64,000 nt of DNA from Pedobacter changchengzhani. GTDB taxonomy: Bacteria > Bacteroidota > Bacteroidia > Sphingobacteriales > Sphingobacteriaceae. The notes beneath the pieces were generated by a model. That model made no database searches, was not told the DNA's origin, and saw only the letters and a list, made by a program, of their open reading frames with translations. The DNA lies in assembly GCF_004354365.1 (NCBI RefSeq), contig NZ_SJCY01000006.1, forward strand, positions 62,001-126,000, given 5' to 3'. Shown here one piece after another: positions 18,639-28,500 of the stretch. The translations under genes and the position numbers were made by a program. Every line of letters begins with the position of its first letter. Position 1 is the stretch's first letter.

Positions 18639-18782
18639 ATGAAAGAAGGAGAAGATTTTTATTTTAATGCAGATGGATTTATGGTATTTACCGAAGCTTA
18701 TCATTTAAAACGGGGCTATTGTTGTAAAAATAAATGCAAGCACTGTCCGTGGGGTTATGGAAAAAAGAAAGAAACGAAATAA
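18639..18782 (+). CDS. DUF5522-like small cysteine protein
   Basis: A 47-residue protein. It contains FTEAYHLKRGYCC, NKCKHCPWGY and a basic end, the complete DUF5522 signature with a C-C-x-N-x-C-x2-C arrangement that could bind a metal. Such miniature proteins are widespread in Bacteroidota and their function is unknown. The ATG at 18639 follows an AT-rich leader. It lies 89 bp behind the MBL exonuclease gene, possibly on the same transcript. Confidence 0.75.
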   Translation: MKEGEDFYFNADGFMVFTEAYHLKRGYCCKNKCKHCPWGYGKKKETK

Positions 18783-18805
18783 TTTGATCCAGAAAAATCG
18801 CTCTT

Positions 18806-18985
18806 TTAGTCTTGAAAATCAACATTATTATAAATTTCAGCTAACGAAATCTCCAATCCAAAGTTCACAAAGCTTAATTCTTGCTGTAACTGATCATATT
18901 CTTTCAACTCCCAATTTTGTTTTTTATTGATGTGGAAAGCCTCTACAGAAATACACGCTGAATCAACCAAAATATACTCCCTAAG
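18806..18985 (-). pseudogene. C-terminal remnant of a Uma2-family endonuclease gene
   Basis: On the minus strand, 18985 to 18806 reads as 59 codons beginning [17 protein letters not shown] and ending in [16 protein letters not shown], then TAA. This is the usual C-terminal half of Uma2 (DUF820) proteins: the LxEYxLVD strand, the WELKEY segment and the L.LAEIY helix. A stop (TAA) lies directly before LREY, and no catalytic N-terminal half is found upstream. It is a decayed fragment of a PD-(D/E)XK-like gene, a family that often moves and multiplies. Confidence 0.65.
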
Positions 18986-19052
18986 TTACTAAAAACTTTC
19001 AAAAAAAAAACAGATTAAAAAGAGGTCACTTTACGCCACAAATTTAATAAAG

Positions 19053-19772
19053 TTAATGCCCTCCTGTAAAAAAGCCAATAAGTGCAACGCCAATACCCAA
19101 TAAAACGGCAATCATTTTACGTGCATTTATTTTATGATCGGCACTCGATTCGAATAAAATGGTGGTAGAAATGTGTAAGAAAATACCAATTACAATGCCC
19201 ATTATTTTATTAAAATACGCATCAATACCGCCAATACTTCCGTTACTTAAACCAATACTTACGTAAAAACCAAGTGGTGCCATAATCGCAAATAAGAGTA
19301 GATACAAAACAACACTACCTTTTTTAAAGTTATTTTGCACCAATATGCTCGCTAGCGCAAACGCAGCAGGGATGTGATGCAATGAGATTCCGAAAATCAG
19401 TTCATTATGTTGATCCTTGGCCAAAGGCATGCCTTCTAAAAACGCGTGTAAACAAAGACTAATCATAATCCCGTAAGGAAAAACATGCCCATCGTGGTGT
19501 TTGTGAATGTGCCCATGCTCTACACCTTCAGAAAACTGCTCGAGTACTATTTGCAGTAAAAAACCGATTAAAATAAAAATACCAATTTGATTGCTGTCTT
19601 TCCCACTATATGCATCCGGAATTAAGTGTAGCACCGTAATGGCAAATAAGTACGCGCCACTAAAAGATAAAATCAGTTTTAAGAGTTTCGATTTGTCACT
19701 TTTTACCAAGAAGATGGCCGATCCTCCTAAAAAAGCACAGAAAAAAAGTACCGCAAATTTCCAAGCTTCCAT
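19053..19772 (-). CDS. ZIP-family metal transporter
   Basis: A 239-residue membrane protein with eight hydrophobic segments, matching ZIP divalent-metal transporters. Conserved metal-site helices are visible as LCLHAFLEGMPLA and SLHHIPAAFALASI, plus the histidine-rich loop EHGHIHKHHDGH (about 93-104) that is typical of the variable cytoplasmic loop. It probably imports zinc or iron across the inner membrane. Its start codon overlaps the last base of the PAP2 gene, suggesting an operon of methyltransferase, PAP2 and ZIP on the minus strand. Confidence 0.88.
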   Translation of the reverse strand: MEAWKFAVLFFCAFLGGSAIFLVKSDKSKLLKLILSFSGAYLFAITVLHLIPDAYSGKDSNQIGIFILIGFLLQIVLEQFSEGVEHGHIHKHHDGHVFPYGIMISLCLHAFLEGMPLAKDQHNELIFGISLHHIPAAFALASILVQNNFKKGSVVLYLLLFAIMAPLGFYVSIGLSNGSIGGIDAYFNKIMGIVIGIFLHISTTILFESSADHKINARKMIAVLLGIGVALIGFFTGGH

Positions 19773-20335
19773 TAAAATTCTGGTTGTAAAGTTTTAAATA
19801 TTTTTCCGCAAATTAATCCAATGCAAATGCCTAAAAGTGATCCGGCAACAACATCAATAGGGTAGTGCACCCCAACATAAATTTGCGAAAAACTTATAAT
19901 TGCTGCCCATGCTAATCCGATTGGTAAAATAGCTTTCCAACGGCTGTAAAATACAAAAATTAAAAATACTGCAATGGCAAAATGATTGGTTGCATGGGCC
20001 GATGGAAAACTTAAACCCGTTCCACACCTAACTCTAGGCATAATATCGTTAACCAAGGTGATCTCATTACAAGGTCGGGGCCTGCTTACTAAAGGTTTAA
20101 TAATTCTCGATGCCGTTAAATCACTCAGCCCAACAGTAAGTAAAAGCACTGCGATTAAATAGCAGCCAGTTTTTTTATACTGTATAATACAGAATGCAAT
20201 AATAAAAATGTACAATGGTGCCCAAAAATAAGGATTGCGCATTAAGGGTAAAAGCCAATCGAAAAATGGATTAGCCATTCCTCTATTAATTTTTAGAAAT
20301 AAATTTGCATCGAAATGTTGTATTTTTTCTATCAT
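19772..20335 (-). CDS. PAP2-family membrane phosphatase
   Basis: A phosphatidic-acid-phosphatase type 2 protein of 187 residues from the ATG at 20335, or 191 from 20347. The three catalytic motifs are complete: KPLVSRPRP, FPSAHATNH and VGVHYPIDVVAG. Several membrane helices surround them. Likely substrates are undecaprenyl pyrophosphate or phosphatidic acid derivatives at the periplasmic face. The stop abuts the ZIP gene start and the N-terminus overlaps the end of the methyltransferase gene by a few bases, so the three are coupled. Confidence 0.88.
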   Translation of the reverse strand: MIEKIQHFDANLFLKINRGMANPFFDWLLPLMRNPYFWAPLYIFIIAFCIIQYKKTGCYLIAVLLLTVGLSDLTASRIIKPLVSRPRPCNEITLVNDIMPRVRCGTGLSFPSAHATNHFAIAVFLIFVFYSRWKAILPIGLAWAAIISFSQIYVGVHYPIDVVAGSLLGICIGLICGKIFKTLQPEF

Positions 20336-21063
20336 ACTTTTTTGCAAATTAAAATTAATCGGTCTGATGTTACTTGATTAAAATCTGCTAACGCATAATT
20401 CCCAAATACGTTACTAATTGCCATGCCAGCTTGATGCAACATTCGCTCAAAGTCGGCCAGCGAAAAAGCTTTCACTTCTTCCTTAAAATTGTAAGCATGT
20501 CCTTCATCTTCAAATTTAATTTCTTTAATCACTTTGCCATCCATAACCTTTTTACTAATATTGAAAGTAATATCGTTTAGGGTTTTTGATTCTTCAGCGT
20601 TTAAATTTCGAACAATTTTTTCGGTATTAAAATAATCGATGATTAACAAGCCATTTTTATTTAAAGATTTTTTGAACGATTTTAATGCATTAACGTGCTC
20701 AATTTCGGTATCGAAATAACCAAAGCTTGTAAAAAGATTAAACGCGATGTCGAAATAATTGATGTAAAATAATTTCCGCATATCATGCTTCAAAAAATGC
20801 AAATGATCGTTCTCAAAAGTTTTTGCGTAATTTATGCTCTGTTCAGATAAGTCGATTCCAGTAACATCAAAGCCTTTTTTGTTTAAATAAATGGCATGTC
20901 GGCCTTTTCCACAGGCAATATCCAGCATTCTACTATTTAATGGTGGTTTTAAAAAATCAGTTAAATTATCTATAAAGTGTTCTGCTTCTGCATTGTTTCT
21001 TTTTTGATAAAGGATATGATAATAAGGTGAGTTAAACCAATATTGAAACCATTTACGTTGCAT
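20332..21063 (-). CDS. class I SAM-dependent methyltransferase
   Basis: A 243-residue methyltransferase. The SAM-binding motif I LDIACGKGRHAIYL lies at about residues 48-61, followed by the acidic loop VTGIDLSEQSI and a motif IV region near FNLFTSFGYFDT. The shape fits the small-molecule methyltransferase_25/11 group; the substrate is unknown. The start at 21063 (MQRKWFQYWF) is preferred over 21096, because this aromatic N-terminus is the conserved beginning of the family in Bacteroidota. It is the first gene of the PAP2-ZIP cluster. Confidence 0.82.
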   Translation of the reverse strand: MQRKWFQYWFNSPYYHILYQKRNNAEAEHFIDNLTDFLKPPLNSRMLDIACGKGRHAIYLNKKGFDVTGIDLSEQSINYAKTFENDHLHFLKHDMRKLFYINYFDIAFNLFTSFGYFDTEIEHVNALKSFKKSLNKNGLLIIDYFNTEKIVRNLNAEESKTLNDITFNISKKVMDGKVIKEIKFEDEGHAYNFKEEVKAFSLADFERMLHQAGMAISNVFGNYALADFNQVTSDRLILICKKV

Positions 21064-21306
21064 ACAAAAGCAGTGTTTTATTTTGGAAAAGCACAAACTT
21101 AGATAAATTGCTTTAAAATTATCTAATTAAGCACATATAAAAGCAAGTTTTACAATTATCGTTTAATTAAAGTTTTACAACTGAATGTTAGTTTACCGAT
21201 TTTTTACATTAAAAACTACTAATTATATCGTGTTGATGGATATATTATTTATGTAAATTAACATTCATCAGCGGTTAAAATATCGCTATGCTCTTGAAAA
21301 TTTTCT

Positions 21307-21314
21307 TATTTTTG
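21307..21314 (+). promoter_or_regulatory. -7 element of glmM
   Basis: TATTTTTG matches TAnnTTTG. It lies 24 nt before a TTG codon at 21339 and downstream of the first in-frame ATG (21288), arguing that translation starts at the TTG. Confidence 0.45.
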
Positions 21315-21338
21315 GGCTCACTAAAAACTTTGCAAACA

Positions 21339-22727
21339 TTGACATTAATAAAATCGATTTCGGGAATTAGAGGGACCATAGGTGGTCAGTCTGGTAATGG
21401 CTTAACACCCATTGATGTAGTAAAATTTACGGCTGCATTTGGTGCATGGGTAATCGAAAAAACGAATAATCGACGAATAGTTTTGGGTAGAGATGCGCGG
21501 ATTTCGGGCGAAATGGTTAATAATTTAGTTATTGGTACGTTGCAAGGATTGGGAATTGAAGTCATCGATCTTGGATTATCCACCACACCAACGGTAGAAA
21601 TTGCAGTGCCTGATGAAAATGCAGGAGGCGGTATTATTTTAACAGCCAGCCATAACCCAAAACAGTGGAATGCACTTAAACTTTTAAATGATAAGGGCGA
21701 ATTTATTAGCGATACCGATGGCAAAGAAGTTTTAGATTTGGCAGAAAGTGCAGACTTTGATTTCGCTGATGTTGACCATTTAGGAAAGGTTATAAAAAAT
21801 GACACCTATTTGCAAAAACATATTGACAAAGTTTTGGCTTTACCTTTAGTTGATGTAGAAGCGATTAGAAACGCTGATTTTAAAGTGGTTATAGATTGTG
21901 TAAATTCTTCGGGAGGTATTTTTATCCCTGCACTATTGAAAGCGCTAGGTGTAAATAAAATTGTAGAATTATACTGCACGCCAGATGGTCATTTTCCGCA
22001 TAACCCAGAACCACTGCCAGAAAATTTAACGGAAATTGCCAAAGAAGTACAAAAAAATAATGCCGATTTAGGTATTGTTGTTGATCCTGATGTGGACCGT
22101 TTGTGTTTTGTAAATGAGGATGGAAGTATGTTTGGCGAGGAATATACATTAGTGGCTGTGGCCGATTTCGTGTTGAAAAATACGCCTGGAAATACAGTTT
22201 CCAATTTATCATCAACACGCGCACTAAGAGATGTAACTGAGAAAGCAGGCGCTGAGTATAATGCATCTGCCGTTGGCGAAGTAAACGTTGTTAATAAAAT
22301 GAAGGCTACAAATGCGGTAATTGGTGGAGAAGGTAATGGAGGGATTATTTATCCTGCATCGCATTACGGTAGAGATGCTTTGGTTGGTATTGCGCTATTT
22401 TTAACCCACCTTGCTAAGTTTGGTAAGTCTATTTCAGTTTTAAGAAGCAATTATCCGCAGTATTATATTTCCAAAAATAAAATAACCCTTACCGAAGAAA
22501 TGGATATTGATCATTTACTTAAACAAGTAGAAGAGAAATATAAAAACCAGCCTTTAAGTACAATTGACGGGCTAAAAATTGAATTCGATAAAACTTGGGT
22601 TCACTTACGACGTTCGAATACAGAGCCAATTATTAGAATTTACAGCGAAGCTGAAAACGAAACTATTGCAGAAAATTTGGCCAATAAAATTATATCAGAT
22701 ATAAAAGAGATTTTAAAGCTCTCTTAA
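21339..22727 (+). CDS. glmM: phosphoglucosamine mutase GlmM
   Basis: Converts glucosamine 6-phosphate to glucosamine 1-phosphate for peptidoglycan and LPS precursors. The 462-residue protein has the family start LIKSISGIRGTIGG, the phosphoserine loop TASHNPKQWNA at about residue 100, the Mg2+ loop VDPDVDRLCFV, the sugar-binding GEGNGG and the C-terminal phosphate-binding RRSNTEPIIRIY. I place the start at TTG 21339, because homologues begin at this point and a -7 element lies between it and the ATG at 21288. The ATG version would add 17 non-conserved hydrophobic residues. Confidence 0.93.
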   Translation: MTLIKSISGIRGTIGGQSGNGLTPIDVVKFTAAFGAWVIEKTNNRRIVLGRDARISGEMVNNLVIGTLQGLGIEVIDLGLSTTPTVEIAVPDENAGGGIILTASHNPKQWNALKLLNDKGEFISDTDGKEVLDLAESADFDFADVDHLGKVIKNDTYLQKHIDKVLALPLVDVEAIRNADFKVVIDCVNSSGGIFIPALLKALGVNKIVELYCTPDGHFPHNPEPLPENLTEIAKEVQKNNADLGIVVDPDVDRLCFVNEDGSMFGEEYTLVAVADFVLKNTPGNTVSNLSSTRALRDVTEKAGAEYNASAVGEVNVVNKMKATNAVIGGEGNGGIIYPASHYGRDALVGIALFLTHLAKFGKSISVLRSNYPQYYISKNKITLTEEMDIDHLLKQVEEKYKNQPLSTIDGLKIEFDKTWVHLRRSNTEPIIRIYSEAENETIAENLANKIISDIKEILKLS

Positions 22728-22804
22728 GTGTTTTTTCGCAAAATTAAGCGGAAGAATATGATGCGATTAGGGCTTAAAATTATACAATCGGTGAAAGCAA
22801 ATAT

Positions 22805-23953
22805 ATGAAAAGGGTTTATTTAGACAACGCAGCAACAACACCATTAGATCCGGCAGTTATTGCAGAAATGACAAATGTGATGGAGAATTACTTCGGTAAT
22901 CCATCGGCAATTCACGCAATGGGCAGGGAGGTTAGAACTTTGGTGGAAAAGGCGCGTAAAACCGTTTCGGGACTATTAAATGCTTCTCCATCTGAAATAT
23001 TTTTTACTTCGGGTGGTACTGAGGCAGACAACACTGCAATTCGTTGTGGTATTGCTGCTTATAAAATTAGGCATGCAATTACATCAAAAATTGAACATCA
23101 TGCGGTAGAGCACACGCTAAACGTCATGCTTCAAAACGGAGAAATTGATAAGCTTAGTTTTGTAAATATTGATGGAAAAGGCAATGTAGATTTAAATCAT
23201 TTAGAAGAATTGTTGCAAAACAATGATCGTACTTTTGTATCGTTAATGCACGCCAATAATGAATTGGGTACGCTTACGGATATGATTAAGGTGGGCGATA
23301 TTTGTGAGCAGTACAATGCAATTTATCACGCCGATACTGTACAAACTATGGGACATTACAAACATAACGTTCGCGAGCTGAAAGCGCACTTTATGGTTTG
23401 TGCAGCGCATAAATTACATGGTCCAAAAGGCGTTGGCTTTTTATTTGTAAATAGTAATATTAAAATTCCGCCGATGATTTATGGTGGCTCGCAAGAACGA
23501 AATATGCGTGGTGGCACCGAAAATGTTTACGGTATTGTTGGTTTAGCAAAAGCCTTAGAATTGGCTTATGCTGACATGGAAAAACATCAAAATCATATTC
23601 AATCCTTAAAAGATTATTTAAAGGCAGAACTTATTGCTGCCGTGCCGGGTATTGGTTTTAATGGCGAAACCGACGCCTCCAATAGTTTATATACTGTATT
23701 AAATGTTTCCTTTCCAGAGATGGATATGGCCGATATGTTGTTGTTTAACTTAGATATTAATGGAATTTGCGCCTCAGGCGGAAGTGCCTGTTCATCAGGT
23801 TCTAACATCGGTTCGCATGTGTTAAATGGTATTCACGCCGATCCAAACCGACCTGCAGTTCGCTTCTCATTCAGTAAATTTACTACAAAAGAAGAATTAG
23901 ATTACGTTGTGGAGAAAGTTAAAATGGTGGTTAAACAGAATGCTTTAGTTTAA
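22805..23953 (+). CDS. cysteine desulfurase (NifS/IscS class I)
   Basis: A 382-residue PLP enzyme that transfers sulfur from cysteine to a protein persulfide for Fe-S clusters, thiolated tRNA and other sulfur uses. The N-terminal YLDNAATTPLDP, the PLP lysine in AAHKLHGPKG (about residue 203) and the catalytic cysteine in SGGSACSSGS (about 328) are clear. It is not accompanied by iscU or other isc/suf genes. As the only desulfurase in the window it could act as sulfur donor for the SspD-like protein 37 kb away, but that is inference. Confidence 0.93.
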   Translation: MKRVYLDNAATTPLDPAVIAEMTNVMENYFGNPSAIHAMGREVRTLVEKARKTVSGLLNASPSEIFFTSGGTEADNTAIRCGIAAYKIRHAITSKIEHHAVEHTLNVMLQNGEIDKLSFVNIDGKGNVDLNHLEELLQNNDRTFVSLMHANNELGTLTDMIKVGDICEQYNAIYHADTVQTMGHYKHNVRELKAHFMVCAAHKLHGPKGVGFLFVNSNIKIPPMIYGGSQERNMRGGTENVYGIVGLAKALELAYADMEKHQNHIQSLKDYLKAELIAAVPGIGFNGETDASNSLYTVLNVSFPEMDMADMLLFNLDINGICASGGSACSSGSNIGSHVLNGIHADPNRPAVRFSFSKFTTKEELDYVVEKVKMVVKQNALV

Positions 23954-24021
23954 ACATTTTAGCCATTTTTAGGGTATAAAGTAACAATCGTCAATCTTTT
24001 CTAGCAGTTGTTTCATCGATA

Positions 24022-25311
24022 TTGAAAACAAAAATGAGCAGTCAAACCAATTTAGCAGCACGAGACAGAAAAGTAATTTGGCATCCTTACACACAAATGA
24101 AAGATGCCCTGCCTCACATTCCAATCGTGAGGGGAGAAGGTGTTCATGTTTTTGATGAGGATGGAAAAAAATATATTGATGCCGTTTCATCTTGGTGGGT
24201 AAATATTCACGGTCATTCACACCCACATATTGCTAAAAAAGTTTCTGAACAGTTAAGTATTTTAGAACACGTAATTTTTGCTGGTTTTACACATGAGCCG
24301 GCGGTGTTGCTTGCAGAACGATTATTGCCATTATTACCTGGCAAGCAAGACAAAGTTTTTTACACCGATAATGGCTCAACAGCGGTTGAAGTTGCTTTGA
24401 AAATGTGTCTGCAGTATTGGAATAATCAAGATAAACCAAAAACTAAAATATTAGCTTTTAAAAACGCATACCATGGCGATACATTTGGTGCAATGAGCGT
24501 AAGTGGCAGAAGTATTTTTACCGATGCTTTTAACAGCATGCTTTTTGATGTAGAATTTATCGATTTACCCAACGCGGAAAACATCTCACGTCTCACATCT
24601 CACATCTCATATCTGAGTTCGGAAGTTGCCTGCTTTATTTTTGAACCTCTAATTTTAGGCTCCGCAGGCATGTTGATGTACGAAGCAAAATATTTAGATC
24701 AACTTTTAGAAGCCTGCAAAAACGCTGAAATTTTAACTATTGCTGATGAGGTAATGACGGGTTTTGGTAGAACTGGGACTTACTTTGCCTGTGAAAAATT
24801 ACAAAATCAGCCCGATATTTTTTGTTTAAGTAAAGGCTTAACCGGCGGAACAATGCCATTGGGCGTAACAACATGTACCAATAAAATTTTCGAAGCATTT
24901 TTTAGTGACGATAAAGTTAAAACCTTATATCACGGTCATTCATTTACCGCAAATCCGCTTTCGTGCGTAGCTTCGTTAGCCAGTTTGGATATATTGTTGG
25001 CACCAGAAACGTTGCAGAATATTAAAAGGATTGAAGCAAAACATGCAGACTTTAGAAATCAGATTGCTCATCATAAAAAAGTTAAAACGGTTAGACAAAC
25101 AGGAACTATTATCGCCATAGAGTGGGAGACAGGTAATAAAACTTCGTATTTAAGTAACCTGCGCAACACGCTCTATCAGTACTTTTTAGATAAAGGCATT
25201 ATTCTTCGCCCGCTAGGAAACATAGTTTACATTTTGCCTCCATATATTATTAGCGATGCAGAGTTAGATTATATTTACGACGCGATAAAATTAGCGTTGG
25301 AGGAGGTTTAG
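24022..25311 (+). CDS. bioA: adenosylmethionine-8-amino-7-oxononanoate aminotransferase
   Basis: The biotin-pathway aminotransferase that makes 7,8-diaminopelargonate from KAPA using SAM as amino donor. The 429-residue class III aminotransferase shows the BioA-specific IWHPYTQMKD at the N-terminus, SSWWVNIHGHSHP, the PLP-contact DEVMTGFGRTG and the Schiff-base lysine in CLSKGLTGG (about 271). Residues 187-199 (ISRLTSHISYLSS) are encoded by a short repeat tract that seems to have been inserted in frame. No other bio genes are adjacent. Start ATG 24022 or 24034. Confidence 0.93.
   Translation: MKTKMSSQTNLAARDRKVIWHPYTQMKDALPHIPIVRGEGVHVFDEDGKKYIDAVSSWWVNIHGHSHPHIAKKVSEQLSILEHVIFAGFTHEPAVLLAERLLPLLPGKQDKVFYTDNGSTAVEVALKMCLQYWNNQDKPKTKILAFKNAYHGDTFGAMSVSGRSIFTDAFNSMLFDVEFIDLPNAENISRLTSHISYLSSEVACFIFEPLILGSAGMLMYEAKYLDQLLEACKNAEILTIADEVMTGFGRTGTYFACEKLQNQPDIFCLSKGLTGGTMPLGVTTCTNKIFEAFFSDDKVKTLYHGHSFTANPLSCVASLASLDILLAPETLQNIKRIEAKHADFRNQIAHHKKVKTVRQTGTIIAIEWETGNKTSYLSNLRNTLYQYFLDKGIILRPLGNIVYILPPYIISDAELDYIYDAIKLALEEV
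24582..24617 (+). repeat. CTCACATCT-type repeat inside bioA
   Basis: About 36 bp of degenerate CATCTCAC/TCTCACAT units, in frame, encode ISRLTSHISYLS. It resembles the intergenic ACTCATAACTCA-type repeats at 8566-8595 and 36480-36830. It falls between the strand FDVEFIDLP and the strand VACFIFEP, probably a surface loop, so the protein may tolerate it. Confidence 0.6.
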
Positions 25312-25585
25312 GGATGTTTTTGTAAGGCTTTCGTCTTTCCCGCGTAGGCGGGAATCCTAAAGCGCTAGACAGGATTATCTTTTGTATTAATGTTTTCCCT
25401 TGCCGTGGCAGGACGGGCTTTTTTCTTTTGACAAAAAAAGACCAGCAAAGCTAGCTTGAACACAGTTAAAAAATAAACACTAGTGAAAACACAAAATTGC
25501 CGGCTTAAAGCAACTGTTTTGCAAGCTTTGGTCTGTGCGTTGGCTTGTGGGGCTTGCAAATGTGTATGACTGCGAAGTGTCGGCA
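25312..25585. other. intergenic border of the accessory island
   Basis: No gene is supported. It holds a CCCGCGTAGGCGGGA palindrome (about 25338-25352), a CTTGCCGTGGCAGG segment, and a tract with CAAGCTTTGGTCTGTGC-GTTGG-GGGGCTTGCAAATGTG-type sequence. Base composition is visibly higher in G and C than in the flanking genes. Tracts of this kind often flank mobile or accessory segments in this phylum, but no inverted ends could be defined. Confidence 0.4.
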
Positions 25586-28500
25586 TTAGTTTGTTATTTT
25601 TAATATTTCTACAAAATTGTCAAGGTTGCCGATTTTCACAATGTCCCCAACTGTTTGTCCAAGTAGGGAATGAGCTAAAGGTGATTTGTAATAAACTTTT
25701 TGAATTCCGTCTAACTTGTCGTTTTTGTTATTCTCTGTCGATACAATATGAATGCTGATGTCTTTACCATTGTTCACATATTTTACTTGCACTTTGCTGT
25801 TTAATTTTACCTCGTCAGTAAAAATCTTTGTCTGAACTGGAGCAACTTTTTCAATTGCTTGAATTGTTTCGTTGTCCTTTTCAATGTCAATGAAAGATGT
25901 CTGTGAAACATTGTCCTCAATTATTACAATGTCGTCTGTAAATGCAACCGCAGTATGAGAATGGTCTTTGTAATTTGGATTTGTTGTTGATTCAATTTGT
26001 TTAATAAAGTCAACAAGTTTGGTTGTTTCTCTGCTTGAATTACGCCACCAATTTGTGCTCCAAATTCTATGAAATACAAAACCGTGATTCTCCAATATTT
26101 TTTGTCGGTGTCGGTCATACAAATATGCTTCTCTGCTTGAATGATATTTTGCTCCATCACATTCAATAGCAATTTTAGGAACTCCAACTACTTTTGGGTC
26201 GTAAACAATATCAATTCTAAATCCTGCAAACTGCAATTGGGGAATTAATTTTTCTGTTCCTAAATGGTCTGCTAAACTTTGATAAACTTCTTCTTCAAAA
26301 GGAGATTCCAAATCACCACCTTTGAATGAGTCAAAACCTGCACTCTTTGTTGTATTCTCTGCAAGTGTTGTAAGGACTGACAAACGCAAGTCGTTATTCG
26401 ATTCGCTTACCGCTTTGCAATAAGCTAAATATGCGTATAAAACGGCTCTTTTATTATTTGAATCTTCTGTTGTCAAGTATTCTCTATAGTTCATAAATAC
26501 TTGTTCTGGAATAGAAGAACAGCAATAAATTTTAAACTTTGCTCGTGTAATAATTACGTTCAAAAGCTTGTAGCCTTTAGAATGATTTATCGGACCAAAT
26601 CTTTGTGCAAATTTTCTGTCTTTACCAATTCCGTAAGTTGTCGAAAGAATTATTACATCTCTTTCATCTCCTTGAATGTTTTCCAAGTTTTTGATGAACA
26701 TTCCTTTTTCTTCTAACTCTTGAATTTTAGCATTGAAATCCTCGAATTTTGAAAATTTTTGTCTTTCCAATATTTTACTCTTAATCAAATTTCGTTGAGC
26801 AATATTAAAGGTTGCAATTCCAACGGTTGGATATTCTCCGTTTGGTAATCTGTTTATATTTTTATCTAAAATTGATAAAACCATTTCGGCTTCTGCTTCA
26901 TTTGTATGCTCCGAAAATGTTCCGTTTACTTGAACATATTTTATCGGCATATAATCAAAGTTGTTCGGCAAAGGTTTTAGCCTTTGATTGTAAAAGGCAT
27001 AGTTTGAAAAGTCTATTAAAAACGGATGTCTTGAACGATAGTGAAAATCCAAGTGTTTTCTCTGGAAGTTTAATTCTGAGCCAAAATCTAGCAAAGATTC
27101 ACACGACAAAAGAATGTCATCTTTGTCAATTCTAATTTGATTGTTTTCTTCATCTTCAATTTCATCCTCATCTTCTACACTACCATCAAAAACTTTGCTA
27201 AAATAATTTGAAGGTGGCATTTGATGCTCGTCTCCGGCAATAATGATTTGCTTTCCTTTTAAAATTGCTGGCAAATTATCTTCAAGTCTTAATTGACTGG
27301 CTTCGTCAAACATTACAATATCAAAGTAGCCATTCATTCCTTTGAATAAATTACTTGCAACATCAGGCGAAGTCAAGATTATCGGGAAAAAGTTTGTAAA
27401 AAGATTTGCGTCATATTGAACAATCTGCCTTAATGAGAGCCTTTTGAAGCGGTTGCTACTTCGCTTGTTGTATAAATTCTCTACTGATAAATTAACGTTT
27501 TTCTGTTCAAATTCTCGTGTTGTATCTATCTGCTTGGAAAACCAAAACTCTTTGATGAAATTTAGTTGTTCCTTTTCGACTCCGTTTAATGTTTTATCAA
27601 GTTCCTTATGTTCATCGTCATTAGTAGGTAAATCCAAGTTTGCTGAATTTACAAGCATTGAGTTTAAGTAAAACACCAAAATTGATTTTCTCCAATTGCT
27701 TTTTTGTTTTAATTCATTTACAATTTTTTTGTTTGATTCAGATAAACCATTGTAAAATTGAAACCACTTAAATTCTATCGTGAACAAATCCTTCTCTGCT
27801 TTGAAGTATTCGTTTTTGTTTCGGATAAGCGTTTCGATGTCCGAAATAAATTTGTAAAACTCAGTAAATTTCACTTTTTCAACCGTCCAACTATCGCCTT
27901 TTATTTTGTCGGCTAAGGCATTTACTTTTTCTTGAAGAATCGGTAGGCTTTTTATTTCAATTTCGTTCGAGTTAGCTTTTAGCAAACTAATTTGTTGAAA
28001 CTCATTTTGAATTTTAGAATCAAACTCAACTTTAATCAATTCAATTTTCGCTTGCAATTCTGACACCGCTTCCTTATTCTCTTTGAAACTCTTGTCGAAT
28101 GTCTGATTCAATTTAATGTCTTTGCTTTCTGCTAAATCCTTTGAAAGTGCTTTAAACACTAAATCAATTTCAGAGAGGTAATTTTTGAAAGTGGTTTGAA
28201 TTGATTGGAGTTTTGTTCTAAAAGCTTCTGAATTATTTGAATCGTTTATTACTGAATGTATTGCTTCAAGATGTTTTCCGTTATCAGTTGTGTCTAAAAC
28301 TGAATTAAGATTGAATATGGTAAACTCAGTTTCAATTTTTTCGCTAAAACTGGTCTTGAGTTTTGTTAATTCAGTTTTCAATGTCGGCAAAGAATTTTTC
28401 TTTGCTTCCAAATTGCCTGTAAAATTGAGTGTTTGGAAATCTTTGGAAATTTTTAAACACTCGTCGAGTTTTACGGAGTTGCGTTGTAATTCTATGTGGT

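Noticed and set aside
22805..23953. sspA of the phosphorothioation operon
   Set aside because: It is 32 kb away in a housekeeping context and looks like a general IscS/NifS; a role in trans is possible but not shown.
25365..25586. A 73-residue minus-strand frame behind the helicase gene
   Set aside because: It lies in a repeat-like, GC-richer border tract; such frames recur as artefacts and show no family.
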